Program-made: the position numbers and the translations under genes | Assembly (NCBI GenBank): GCA_964568075.1 | Contig: CAZMOM010000011.1 | Coordinates: 1 to 64,000 of the forward strand | Direction of reading: 5' to 3' | Source of the DNA: MnTg04 sp964568075 | Lineage (GTDB): Bacteria > Pseudomonadota > Gammaproteobacteria > Steroidobacterales > MnTg04 | DNA: 64,000 nucleotides | The notes under the pieces: model-generated | Told to the model about the DNA's origin: nothing | Database searches by the model: none | Seen by the model: the letters and a program-made list of their open reading frames with translations, nothing else | Part shown: positions 33,811 to 43,001 of the stretch, in pieces | Layout: each line of letters begins with the position of its first letter | How positions within the stretch are numbered: position 1 is the stretch's first letter

Positions 33811-36267
33811 ATGACTGCCTTGAAAGTGAGTAAATTCAGGATAATCCTGCGTAAGGTACGCCGCTTCCTGCTGTATTCGCTGATCGCGTATTTTGCCGCC
33901 ATCATTATCGTCGTCTGGCTGAGCGGCGACGACGATTACAGCGGAAATTTACACGAATATGTCGTTAACGACATAACCGAGCTGAATCCGGTTCCGATGG
34001 CCGACGTAGTCGCACCGCGATCGGTAGACGAAATTGTCGCTGCGATCACCAACAGCAGCGGGCCGATTTCGATTGGCGGTGGTCGTTTCAGCATGGGCGG
34101 CCAGACCGCGATAGACAATGGTTTGCAGCTCGACATGCGGGATTACGATCAGGTGGTGTCGTTCTCGCCTGAGGAAAGCGAGATTACCGTCCAGTCCGGC
34201 ATGTCCTGGCGGGAATTGCAGGAATATATCGATCCACACGATCTGTCCGTCAAGATAATGCAAACTTACGCTAACTTTTCCGTAGGCGGCTCTTTGAGCG
34301 TCAACGTCCATGGACGTTACATCGGCCACGGCCCGATCATCTCTTCGGTCAAAGCCATTCAGCTGGTTCTTGCCGATGGCAACGTCGTTCGGGCGACGCC
34401 GGAAAAAAATGAAGCCTTGTATTACGCGGCTATCGGCGGATACGGCGGCATCGGCGTGATTACGGAAGTGACGCTTGAGCTCGCGAAAAACGAGAAACTG
34501 GGTCGTCGCACTAAGACCATGCCGATCACGGAATATCACGAGCACTTTGCCAAGAACGTGCGCGACAATGACAAAGTCGTGTTCCACAACGCAGATATTT
34601 ATCCACCCGATTACGAGGAATTGCGGGACGTTAGCTGGTACGTGACTGAAGAACCGTTAACCATTGACGACCGCTTGATCGCAACGGACGAGAGTTATTT
34701 TTGGCTGCCAAAATTGGTCAGCTTTACGAGTACCGGTTCATTCGGTAAATGGATGCGATCCGCGGTCATCGATCCCGTTTACTACTCATCTGATCGGGTC
34801 GCGTGGCGAAATTGGGAGGCCAGCTACGACGTTCGTGAGCTCGGTGAAGGCGATCGCAGTAAGAAAACCTGGGTGCTACAGGAATACTTCATCCCGGTAG
34901 AGCGCTTCGAAGACTTCGTGCCAAAGATGCGGGCAATTTTTCGAAAACACGATGTGGATGTCGTCAATGTGTCGATTCGTCATGCGCTGCCGGACCCCGG
35001 CTCCTACCTGGCCTGGGCACGCGATGAGGTTTTTGCGTTTGTCGTCTATTACAGCCAGGGAACGACTGACAAAGACAGGGAGCAAGTGGGTATCTGGACT
35101 CGGGAGATGATTGACGCGATCATTGCAGAAAATGGAAGCTACTATCTGCCCTATCAACCGCACGCGACGATGGCACAGTTCCGTGCGGCTTACCCGAATG
35201 CCGACAAATACTTTTTTGTAAAATACGTGGTCGATCCGGACAATCGCTTTCAAAACAAGCTATGGGAAAAATATTACCCGACGAATAAATCACAAATACA
35301 CGAGTACCTGGAGAGCCTCGATCGCTACAAAAAGGGCGAGGAGCAAACCTTCCTGACATTGCCGGAGTGGTACCTGGTATTCAATCCCAACGAGTACGCC
35401 GACTTTCTCGAGCGCGGCAATAACCCGAGCGATTTTCCTTTCATATCGACGATCGATGAGTACTGGTCACTGTATGACAGGGTCAACGTGCTGACGGACG
35501 GCCTGTATCCCCAAAACTCAGAGTACCAGACAGTGCTTTGGGTCATCGGCGTCAGCACCTCTGCGGAACTCATCGCAAAAGGCGCATATGAAAATACCAT
35601 CGGCCGATTCACGCGCTGGACGGCATCCGCCGACACGCCCGAGGACCTGCTGATACAGGAGGCCCACCGGGCATACGGCGATCTTATTTATACCGAGGCC
35701 TGGTACAAGTTCCCGTTTTGGAGCTATGCGGCCCGCATATGGACTGACACGCCGTTCTTCGGTGCAAACTTCATACGCAAACTGGAACGCAAACTGATGT
35801 TCACGGTGGAATTTGGATTCAAGAGTCTTTATGCAAAAGCAATCGGTTTTGGCGCGAAAACCGCCTACGAAGCATCAGATGGCCTGGTGACGATGCATGT
35901 GATTGCCGACGTCGCCAACCTGCCGGAAATCGATCCGAGGATTAATGTATTGCGAGACTTTGGCGATGGCGATCTCGTCATTACCTTGCCGCGTTGGGGA
36001 GGATTCACCCAGATCGTGCCGAAACTGGCAGCGGCGGGCGCGCAATTTGTCGAGATATCGGGCAACGACGAGATCCTGGTGACTACGGTAGAGGATCAGA
36101 GCATCGAGATGCAGCCTGACAAAGCCCGGTTCCTGTTCAACTCGATGGTAATTTCGCCCGAAAACAGGAAAAGATCCGTATATGTTGTGCGGGTCGAAAA
36201 CCTGAGCGAGGCGCTGAAAAGCCTCGGACCCAAAAACATCGAGCTCGAACACGTTTTCGACTTCTAG
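33811..36267 (+). CDS. FAD-linked oxidase (aldonolactone-oxidase type) with a long C-terminal domain
   Basis: This 818-residue membrane-anchored protein has one N-terminal span (FLLYSLIAYFAAIIIVVWL). Residues about 40-440 are a VAO-type FAD domain: PISIGGGRFSMGGQT, TVQSGMSWRELQEY, SVGGSLSVNVHGRYIGHGP, GGYGGIGVITEV. The end resembles the D-arabinono-lactone oxidase substrate domain (HATMAQFRAAYP). From about 500 on a different domain follows: FLTLPEWYLVFNPNEYADFLE and IDEYWSLYD. I believe this also exists as a separate family, so the protein is a fusion. I prefer the ATG at 33811 (AGGATA upstream) to the GTG at 33730, which leaves no promoter room. Confidence 0.78.
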   Translation: MTALKVSKFRIILRKVRRFLLYSLIAYFAAIIIVVWLSGDDDYSGNLHEYVVNDITELNPVPMADVVAPRSVDEIVAAITNSSGPISIGGGRFSMGGQTAIDNGLQLDMRDYDQVVSFSPEESEITVQSGMSWRELQEYIDPHDLSVKIMQTYANFSVGGSLSVNVHGRYIGHGPIISSVKAIQLVLADGNVVRATPEKNEALYYAAIGGYGGIGVITEVTLELAKNEKLGRRTKTMPITEYHEHFAKNVRDNDKVVFHNADIYPPDYEELRDVSWYVTEEPLTIDDRLIATDESYFWLPKLVSFTSTGSFGKWMRSAVIDPVYYSSDRVAWRNWEASYDVRELGEGDRSKKTWVLQEYFIPVERFEDFVPKMRAIFRKHDVDVVNVSIRHALPDPGSYLAWARDEVFAFVVYYSQGTTDKDREQVGIWTREMIDAIIAENGSYYLPYQPHATMAQFRAAYPNADKYFFVKYVVDPDNRFQNKLWEKYYPTNKSQIHEYLESLDRYKKGEEQTFLTLPEWYLVFNPNEYADFLERGNNPSDFPFISTIDEYWSLYDRVNVLTDGLYPQNSEYQTVLWVIGVSTSAELIAKGAYENTIGRFTRWTASADTPEDLLIQEAHRAYGDLIYTEAWYKFPFWSYAARIWTDTPFFGANFIRKLERKLMFTVEFGFKSLYAKAIGFGAKTAYEASDGLVTMHVIADVANLPEIDPRINVLRDFGDGDLVITLPRWGGFTQIVPKLAAAGAQFVEISGNDEILVTTVEDQSIEMQPDKARFLFNSMVISPENRKRSVYVVRVENLSEALKSLGPKNIELEHVFDF

Positions 36268-36297
36268 CACCCCTCCCCGTTTCATCCGACCGTAACT

Positions 36298-36343
36298 GGG
36301 GACAGACCACGAATTCACCTGAAAATCGTGGTCTGCCCCCTTT
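36298..36343. terminator. GACAGACC palindrome 3
   Basis: GGGGACAGACCACG and CGTGGTCTGCCCCC form a stem about 30 bp after the oxidase stop, followed by TTTTA. This copy has the best terminator shape of the four. Confidence 0.65.
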
Positions 36344-36715
36344 TATTTTCAGGTCATCGATATTGTCGTCAAGAGAATGAATACCGCGCCGGCACGGCAA
36401 TGAAAAGTTACCGATGCCGTTTCTGCTCCAAATCAGACTGCGATCGGCCAGCACTGTATCGAGGTTATGTTACGCGTATACCTGAACACACCATATACAC
36501 GTCCTTTCAGCGTCCCAATACGTATAATCCCGAATAAAAAAAACACACCTACGTTAGTAGTCTCAGAATACTTTCTCAGCAGCGAAGAACCCGCGCGTCG
36601 ATCGTAAGGTCAATGCGTGGATTGGAAATGAGCCTTATTCAGCCCTTAAAATTCGGGATGTGCTGTATTCGGAGAATCGTCTGGTCTTATTCAACGAGCG
36701 AGGCTATCGAAGACA
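36344..36715. other. Upstream region of the nine-heme cytochrome gene
   Basis: No gene is seen. The promoter of the cytochrome gene should lie here. I see no clear FNR or NarL site by eye. Confidence 0.4.
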
Positions 36716-38737
36716 ATGCGTGCTCATAATTTATCAGCAGCGATTCTTACGGGTTTAATTCTGCTGGCAGGAATGTGGGGAGGTTGCGTAGAGGCAGCCT
36801 TAATCCAGGGAGATTTCGGAAGTCCGGACGCCACCGAAGGGGGCGGTCAAAATCCTGAAAACGCAGCTTGCCTGGGCTGTCATGGGATCGAAGGGTTTGC
36901 TTTCCCCTCAGGCGATGGAGAGATGCGGCAGCTGCACGTATCCTCGGAAAATTTCGGTCAAAGTGTGCATGGTATGCGGTCTTGTGTGGAGTGCCACAAG
37001 GACATCAGTCAGATTCCGCACAGAAATAGTATTGAAAGAAAAGTTGACTGCATAACCTGCCACAAGTCTGTGTGGGAGGAAAACGGTAAGCCAAAAATCG
37101 AGAAACAGGAACCCCCAAGAATCGGCGTCGTGGTGCAACAAATCGAGCACTATATGGGGTCAATTCATGCCCAGCCCAATAAGGAAGACCCGTTGAGGCC
37201 TAACGCAAACTGTTATGACTGCCATGATGCCCACTATGTTTACCCGATAACCCGCACCCTGTCTCCCCAGTGGAAAGAAACGGAAAGCGAGGCCTTCAAG
37301 GAGATGCGGCTAAAAACTCCAGACATGTGCGCAAAATGCCACCCCGTCCAGAGGAACCAGTATTTAACGTCGGTTCATGGCAGGGAAGTTACGCTGAATG
37401 AAAACCCAAGCGCAGCAGTTTGCATAGATTGTCATACGGCACACCAGATCACACGTCCAAAAGGCGATCCATTCAGACTGGAAGTCACCAAGAATTGCGG
37501 AGGTTGCCATAACAGCCAACTGGAAACGTATATGTCAACTTACCACGGCCAGGTGAACACTTTGGGCTATGCCCATACGGCCAAGTGCTTCGACTGTCAC
37601 GGGCACCACGAAATCCAGAGAGTGGATGACGAAGCGTCAATAGTGCACAAGAAAAATCGCCTCAAGACCTGCCAAAAATGTCATGAGAATGCCACCGCAG
37701 GGTTCGTTACGTTTGAGCCCCACGGTAATAGGCATGACTTTGGCCGCTTTCCCTATATGTGGGTCACGTCCAAATTCATGATTGCGTTACTTTCAGGCGT
37801 GTTCGCCTTCTTCTGGACGCACATGGGGCTATGGTTCTACAGGGAGTACAAGGATCGTAAGCAAGGTAAGACCCGGCCGCATGTCGAGATGGACAAGTTG
37901 GGGCTGGAAAAAGGGAAATACGTCCGGCGCTTTGGCCGAATGTGGCGTCTTGTTCACCTCTTATTTGCGATAGGAATAATGACGCTGGCTTTGACAGGTA
38001 CCGGGCTGCTTTACGCTGAGAGTTTCTGGGCACCGACAGTGATGAAATTGCTTGGAGGACCGGAAGTAGCGGGCCTGATACACCGAATTGGAGCGGCGAC
38101 GTTCACTATCCTGTTCTTGGGAAATATTGCTTACCTCACTTACTACATGATTCGGAACCGGAAAACCTTCAAGCTATTCGGGCCTGTGTCCCTGATGCCC
38201 AATCTGCAGGACTTCAGGGATATCGCAGCCATGTTTAAATGGTTCGTCGGTAAAAGGTCGCGACCAATTTTCGACCATTGGACCTACTGGGAGAAATTCG
38301 ATTATTGGGCTCCGTTTTGGGGCATGGTAATTATCGGCATTTCAGGCTTTATTCTGTGGTTCCCGGAAGCGACAGCCTCCGTTTTGCCAGGACGGGTGTT
38401 CAATGTGGCAACCATACTTCACGGAGAAGAAGCGTTTTTGGCCATTGTGTTCCTGTTCACCGTACATTACTTCAATAGTCACTTCAGACCGGACAAGTTC
38501 CCGCAAGATATTGTCATGTTCACAGGAGCCCTGCCATTAGAAGAGTTCAAGCGGGACCACACGCTGGAATACAGGCGCCTGGTTGAGACAGGCGAGCTTG
38601 AAAAGTATCTGGTAGATGCTCCGTCGCGGTTGATGACACTTTCTTCCAAGATATTGGGCGCGTTTCTGATTATTTTCGGGCTGATGCTACTGATATTGGT
38701 TCTGCTTGGTTTTTGGGAAAAGGTGCTGTTTGGGTAA
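36716..38737 (+). CDS. Nine-heme c cytochrome fused to a b-type membrane domain
   Basis: This 673-residue protein has a signal peptide and a periplasmic part with nine CxxCH sites: CLGCH, CVECH, CITCH, CYDCH, CAKCH, CIDCH, CGGCH, CFDCH and CQKCH. The C-terminal part has about five membrane helices with paired His (WRLVHLL, GLIHRIGA, HGEEAF, VHYFNSHF), as in cytochrome b561/formate-dehydrogenase-gamma domains. This fuses a quinol-oxidising b module to a multiheme electron conduit. By its build it would pass electrons from quinol to periplasmic or outer-membrane acceptors. The oxidase partner is not adjacent, but a tetraheme lipoprotein follows 450 bp later. Confidence 0.85.
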   Translation: MRAHNLSAAILTGLILLAGMWGGCVEAALIQGDFGSPDATEGGGQNPENAACLGCHGIEGFAFPSGDGEMRQLHVSSENFGQSVHGMRSCVECHKDISQIPHRNSIERKVDCITCHKSVWEENGKPKIEKQEPPRIGVVVQQIEHYMGSIHAQPNKEDPLRPNANCYDCHDAHYVYPITRTLSPQWKETESEAFKEMRLKTPDMCAKCHPVQRNQYLTSVHGREVTLNENPSAAVCIDCHTAHQITRPKGDPFRLEVTKNCGGCHNSQLETYMSTYHGQVNTLGYAHTAKCFDCHGHHEIQRVDDEASIVHKKNRLKTCQKCHENATAGFVTFEPHGNRHDFGRFPYMWVTSKFMIALLSGVFAFFWTHMGLWFYREYKDRKQGKTRPHVEMDKLGLEKGKYVRRFGRMWRLVHLLFAIGIMTLALTGTGLLYAESFWAPTVMKLLGGPEVAGLIHRIGAATFTILFLGNIAYLTYYMIRNRKTFKLFGPVSLMPNLQDFRDIAAMFKWFVGKRSRPIFDHWTYWEKFDYWAPFWGMVIIGISGFILWFPEATASVLPGRVFNVATILHGEEAFLAIVFLFTVHYFNSHFRPDKFPQDIVMFTGALPLEEFKRDHTLEYRRLVETGELEKYLVDAPSRLMTLSSKILGAFLIIFGLMLLILVLLGFWEKVLFG

Positions 38738-39191
38738 GCCGTAATCAAGAGATGCTTGTTGGGCGAGGGCTTTGCGCCGGGGCCATCCGGAGCCGATACC
38801 GGCTGCCAACCCATATGCCATTGCAAGATGGAAAGAATGGCCATCCCGTCGAAAAAGACGAGCCATGCTCTCCCGACATGGATGGGGTTTAATGGAAGAG
38901 GCTGGTCCTTTACCTGGTCACATTATTACGCGTTCCGTTCGCGAGCGTCGCCCCGATGGCTGCAGGTTACGTGCGTCAGATAGATTCAAATGACCAGTTT
39001 ATTGAGCTTCAATTGGCCAGGTTTCCATTAACTGGCCAGTCCCCGAATAGGTATTAGTCACAATAGTTAGCTACCAAAACACATGCTAACGTTTTGCTAA
39101 TTGGGCTCGATTTTATATTGATTTTTGATCAAATCGGAATTAATGGGAAACAAGTAATTTTCCAACCGTGTCTCGATCCCCGAGGTTGTCA
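38738..39191. other. Gap between the two cytochrome genes
   Basis: No convincing gene or RNA. A weak inverted pair (TGGCCAG) lies near 39013-39043. Open frames at 38756-38993 overlap each other and have no family match. Confidence 0.4.
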
Positions 39192-40346
39192 ATGAAGCAT
39201 CTTGCGTTATGCCTTGTTCTACCGGCAATGCTGATAGGTTGCACGGATAAACAAGAATCGACAGTAGAATCCACAACTGCACAGCAATTGGCACCGAATA
39301 ATCTTGCTGGCAAATCCCTTGCACAGGCAAATTGTATCGGCTGCCATGATTTGGATGGCAGAGGTGCCACCCCCTATATCCCACATCTGGCGGCACAACG
39401 AGAGGAGTACCTGCTCGAATCCCTGCGTGCCTATACGGAGGGGAATCGTACTCATGGCGCGCTCCGGGGTATGGCAACGCTCATGAGTGATACGGATATC
39501 CATAAGGTGGTCCGCTATTACTCCGCTCTGCCGCCACTCGAAGGTGCCGGGGAAAAGGAGACGCAAGATCTTACCCTGACTCCCTATGAAAAGGGTAAGG
39601 CTGCGACCGCGGCCTGCGCCAATTGTCATGGAGAAGATGGCAACCGCAATATTCCCAATGTGCCCAGTTTAGCGGGCCAGCAACCACTATATATTGTCGC
39701 CGCATTGCAGGCTTATTTGGATGGCGCGCGTAGTACTCCAGCAATGGAGCACATGTTGAGCGGGCTCAGCAAGGGCGATTTAGAAAACATAGGACGGTAT
39801 TACGCATTGCAAACGCCGGTACAACGCGAAGAAGCGCCATCTTTTGGCGATGCATCTGCCGGCGAGCCTCTGAGCGCCAATTGCGGCAGTTGCCATGGGT
39901 TTCGCGGAGTCAGTATCGACGCGGCAACACCAAGCCTTGCCGGCCAGGATGCTCATTACTTGCTTAGTGCGACCAAGGCCTATCAGGATTGGACTCGCCT
40001 GCATCATGTCATGCACAGAGTTGTCGTCGATATCAGCGATAAAGATATCCAGAATCTGGCCGCGTTCTACGCGAATCAGGAACCCAAAGCTGCAGAGGTT
40101 GAAAAGCTGGTGCCTGTGCAGAAACTCGCTGAGGTATGCGACCGATGTCATGGCGATGATGTTGAACGCCCCTTGTACGTTTTTCCAAAAATTAGAGGGC
40201 AAAACAGGGGCTATCTCATAAAAACCTTAACAGCGTACCGCGATGGTAATCGCGGCAGTTCTCTGATGCATCAAGTGATCTTGCCGCGCAGTGACTCAAT
40301 GATAGAAAGCATCGCCACCTTGTACTCGAGCCTGCCTGCGAAATAA
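39192..40346 (+). CDS. Tetraheme cytochrome c lipoprotein (c4-like repeats)
   Basis: This 384-residue protein starts at an ATG with GAGG upstream and has a lipoprotein signal ending LIGC (MKHLALCLVLPAMLIGC). Four c-type domains follow, each with CxxCH (CIGCH, CANCH, CGSCH, CDRCH) and the cytochrome c4/c553 pattern of a later HxxL/AAYxxGxR helix and Met ligands. It is a string of four mono-heme domains. It would sit in the outer or inner membrane facing the periplasm and act as an electron carrier, likely with the upstream nine-heme cytochrome. Confidence 0.85.
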   Translation: MKHLALCLVLPAMLIGCTDKQESTVESTTAQQLAPNNLAGKSLAQANCIGCHDLDGRGATPYIPHLAAQREEYLLESLRAYTEGNRTHGALRGMATLMSDTDIHKVVRYYSALPPLEGAGEKETQDLTLTPYEKGKAATAACANCHGEDGNRNIPNVPSLAGQQPLYIVAALQAYLDGARSTPAMEHMLSGLSKGDLENIGRYYALQTPVQREEAPSFGDASAGEPLSANCGSCHGFRGVSIDAATPSLAGQDAHYLLSATKAYQDWTRLHHVMHRVVVDISDKDIQNLAAFYANQEPKAAEVEKLVPVQKLAEVCDRCHGDDVERPLYVFPKIRGQNRGYLIKTLTAYRDGNRGSSLMHQVILPRSDSMIESIATLYSSLPAK

Positions 40347-40351
40347 AATAT

Positions 40352-40395
40352 CGGTGACAGGCTATGGTTGCAGCTGGAAACCGTGGTCTGCCTCT
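40352..40395. terminator. GACAGACC palindrome 4
   Basis: GGTGACAGGCTATGG and CCGTGGTCTGCC form a degenerate copy of the palindrome 6 bp after the tetraheme gene stop. Confidence 0.5.
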
Positions 40396-40499
40396 CTATA
40401 AACCAAAAAATCCCGGTAGCAGTTCGCAAACTACATGTGAATGACGACCACGAGTGGGTGATACCATTGCCGCACGCTCACTCCGGATTCGCCATAAAA

Positions 40500-41723
40500 A
40501 TGTTCGAACAACTCGGCACGATTCACCCCCTCCTGCCGCCCGGCGTGGGCCTGCTGGCGCTACTGGCGGGTGCGATCGTTATCAACCTGATTGCCAAGCG
40601 CATCCTGGTCGGCACACTCCGCGCGTTCGCCAAACGATCCAGCGTCACCTGGGACGACGCGTTGGTCACACACAACGTCGTCGGTCGTCTCGTGCAGGTC
40701 GTGCCAGCGCTGATCGTATTCGTCGGCGTGCCGTTCGTCCCCGGTCTGCCGGAAGGCGGCGCGCAGCTCATACGAAACGTCGCGATGGGCTATATGGTGT
40801 TGATGTTGACGCTGGCGGTGACCGCGATGCTCAGCGCGGCAAATACGATCTATGCGGCCTCGCCGCTCGCAAGGGAACGCCCGCTAAAGGGATTCGTGCA
40901 GCTCGTGCAGATCGTCGTCTGGATTCTCGGCGGCGTATTGATCATAGCGGCGGTGCTGGACCGCTCACCGCTGTTGCTACTCAGCGGTTTCGGCGCGATG
41001 ACCGCTATCTCGTTGCTGGTGTTCAAGGACACGGTCCTGTCACTGGTTGCCAGCGTGCAGCTCACCGCGCAGGACATGGTCCGTATCGGTGACTGGATCG
41101 AGATGCCGCAGTTCGGCGCAGACGGCGACGTGGTCGATGTGCAGCTCCACACCGTCAAGGTGCAGAACTGGGACAAGACGATCACCACGATCCCGACGCA
41201 CCGGCTGATCACGGACTCGTTCAAGAATTGGCGCGGCATGTCGCAGTCGGGGAGCCGGCGGATCAAGCGTGCCATTTTTATCGACGTGTCGTCGATCCGC
41301 TTTCAGACGCAGGACGAAGTCGATTATTTCATGCGTTTCGCGCTGCTGAAAGACTACATCAGGAACAAGGAACAGGAGCTGACCGATTACAACGCGGGAC
41401 TCGCGACCGAGGTGGACGCGGATATTAACAAACGGCGGCTGACCAACGTCGGCACATTTCGGGCGTACGCGTACAACTACCTGAAGAATCACCAGAGGAT
41501 TCACAAGGAAATGACGCTGATTGTTCGTCAGCTCGCCCCGGGGCCCGAGGGACTGCCGTTGGAGATTTACTGCTTCACGAACACGACCGAATGGGCTGCC
41601 TACGAAGACATCCAGTCGGACATTTTCGATCATCTGCTGGCAATCGTGCCGGAATTCGGGTTGCGCTTGTACCAGAAACCGGCGGGTTCAGATTTAGCGA
41701 GCCTCAAACAAGGGAAAGACTAA
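40500..41723 (+). CDS. MscS-family mechanosensitive channel (YbdG-like)
   Basis: This 407-residue inner-membrane protein has four to five helices, then the MscS pore and beta domain: SGFGAMTAISLLVFKDTVLS, QDMVRIGDWIEMPQFGADG, DVQLHTVKVQNWDKTITTIPT. An alpha/beta C-terminal domain follows. Length and the YFMRFALLKDYI region match YbdG. The ATG at 40500 gives the family length; the frame is open further but unlike the family. It releases solutes on osmotic downshock. Confidence 0.88.
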   Translation: MFEQLGTIHPLLPPGVGLLALLAGAIVINLIAKRILVGTLRAFAKRSSVTWDDALVTHNVVGRLVQVVPALIVFVGVPFVPGLPEGGAQLIRNVAMGYMVLMLTLAVTAMLSAANTIYAASPLARERPLKGFVQLVQIVVWILGGVLIIAAVLDRSPLLLLSGFGAMTAISLLVFKDTVLSLVASVQLTAQDMVRIGDWIEMPQFGADGDVVDVQLHTVKVQNWDKTITTIPTHRLITDSFKNWRGMSQSGSRRIKRAIFIDVSSIRFQTQDEVDYFMRFALLKDYIRNKEQELTDYNAGLATEVDADINKRRLTNVGTFRAYAYNYLKNHQRIHKEMTLIVRQLAPGPEGLPLEIYCFTNTTEWAAYEDIQSDIFDHLLAIVPEFGLRLYQKPAGSDLASLKQGKD

Positions 41724-41764
41724 GGTGCCGATGTTAAGCAATTAAATGACTTAACGCCGGCACC
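41724..41764. repeat. Solo GGTGCCGG hairpin
   Basis: GGTGCCGATGTTAAG directly joined to CTTAACGCCGGCACC near the MscS stop: a 41-bp minimal version of the palindromic element with almost no interior. Confidence 0.65.
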
Positions 41765-41864
41765 GATTCCGCGGACAACTTGTGTATATCTCGAACCTAA
41801 CAGGACTGGCGATCGAGTCTGCGCCAATCGATGAGATTTTGGCCAGCGGGAAATTCTAGCATTT

Positions 41865-42767
41865 ATGCGGAAAGCAGACCCTACCCCTTTTTGCGTTAGC
41901 CTCGCCGCCTTGTGGCTCTACCTGGCCTGCGTCCCGGATAGTTTAGCTAGCGTTGATATCTGCCAGAAGCCGGTTTCTGATTCGTATTTTTCGACTGACT
42001 TCAACAAGCACAACCAGTCTTCCCTGGAGGGAAACCTGGGTAATGCCAGGCAGGAGAATTACGACCTCGACCTGGTAGTCAAATCCAAAGACAACGGCCT
42101 GTCATTCGGATTCGGTCACCGTTACACCATCATCAATTTCGACCGAATCACACCTGGTACTAACGGCCATCTGCACACTCTTTTCCTGCCGTTTCATAAG
42201 CTGAGCCAAAATAACCACAGAAACTTTCGTGTCAGCATCGCGCCTGCCGTGTCTGCTTCTTCCAATGTCATAAATCACCCCGGCAGGTACACGGCTGATG
42301 CTTTGCAACTGCTGGCAGCGTTGGTTTGGGACAGGCACTTATCCGATCAGGTGAGTTTACAGTATGGCATCTGCGGCGATCATCGATTCGGAAGTTACCA
42401 AATTTATCCTCTGATCAGTGTCCATTGGCAACTTCATCCGGATTGGGAAGCTGAACTGGGGTACCCCGCTGCCCGGCTGAGCCACCAGTTATCGCCAAAA
42501 CTAAATTCCGTGCTGCGAATCACGCCTGATGGCAATGAATGGTACGTTCTGGATGAGGATCGAACACAGCGCTCCAAGTTTGTCTATGAATCCTATGCTC
42601 TTGAGTGGACATTCAATTGGCAGGTACGTGAAAAACTAACGCTTACGGCCAGCGTCGGCAGGCAACTTCGCAACCGATATCAAATAACATTGCAAGATGG
42701 CAGTCGAATCCAATTGGCCGGCGATTCGGCCAGTCGTATCGCAGCAGGTTTGCGATGGCGGTTTTAG
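41865..42767 (+). CDS. Putative outer-membrane beta-barrel protein
   Basis: This 300-residue protein has a signal peptide (LAALWLYLACVPDSLAS) and alternating beta-strand pattern through the mature part, ending in a terminal Phe (ASRIAAGLRWRF), the outer-membrane insertion signal. It resembles the DUF6268 barrel group. No ligand is known. It follows a solo palindrome. Confidence 0.65.
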   Translation: MRKADPTPFCVSLAALWLYLACVPDSLASVDICQKPVSDSYFSTDFNKHNQSSLEGNLGNARQENYDLDLVVKSKDNGLSFGFGHRYTIINFDRITPGTNGHLHTLFLPFHKLSQNNHRNFRVSIAPAVSASSNVINHPGRYTADALQLLAALVWDRHLSDQVSLQYGICGDHRFGSYQIYPLISVHWQLHPDWEAELGYPAARLSHQLSPKLNSVLRITPDGNEWYVLDEDRTQRSKFVYESYALEWTFNWQVREKLTLTASVGRQLRNRYQITLQDGSRIQLAGDSASRIAAGLRWRF

Positions 42768-42778
42768 GAATGGATTGC

Positions 42779-42995
42779 GGTGCCGCTGTTAACTATTAAA
42801 GCTTTCGTGTCACCTCTTGTCGTGGCAGTCATTACCTGCCGAATCGCCGATTTAGTGCGGTTGTCCAATCCCGGTTCGCCCGACAGCCTTGCCAAATCTG
42901 GCGTCTGCATCTAATAGGCTTGGGTGAGTGCTTTGGTGAGGTAATTCTTGCCGGCCTGGAAACTGACCCACACACGCTAACTTGACACCGATACT
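42779..42995. repeat. GGTGCCGG-family element, copy f
   Basis: Left end GGTGCCGCTGTTAAC, right end CTAACTTGACACCGATAC, with interior TTACCTGCCGAATCG and CATCTAATAGGCTTGGG. It shares order and spacing with copies b, e and g. It lies between convergent genes and may terminate both. Confidence 0.65.
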
Positions 42996-43001
42996 GATTT
43001 C

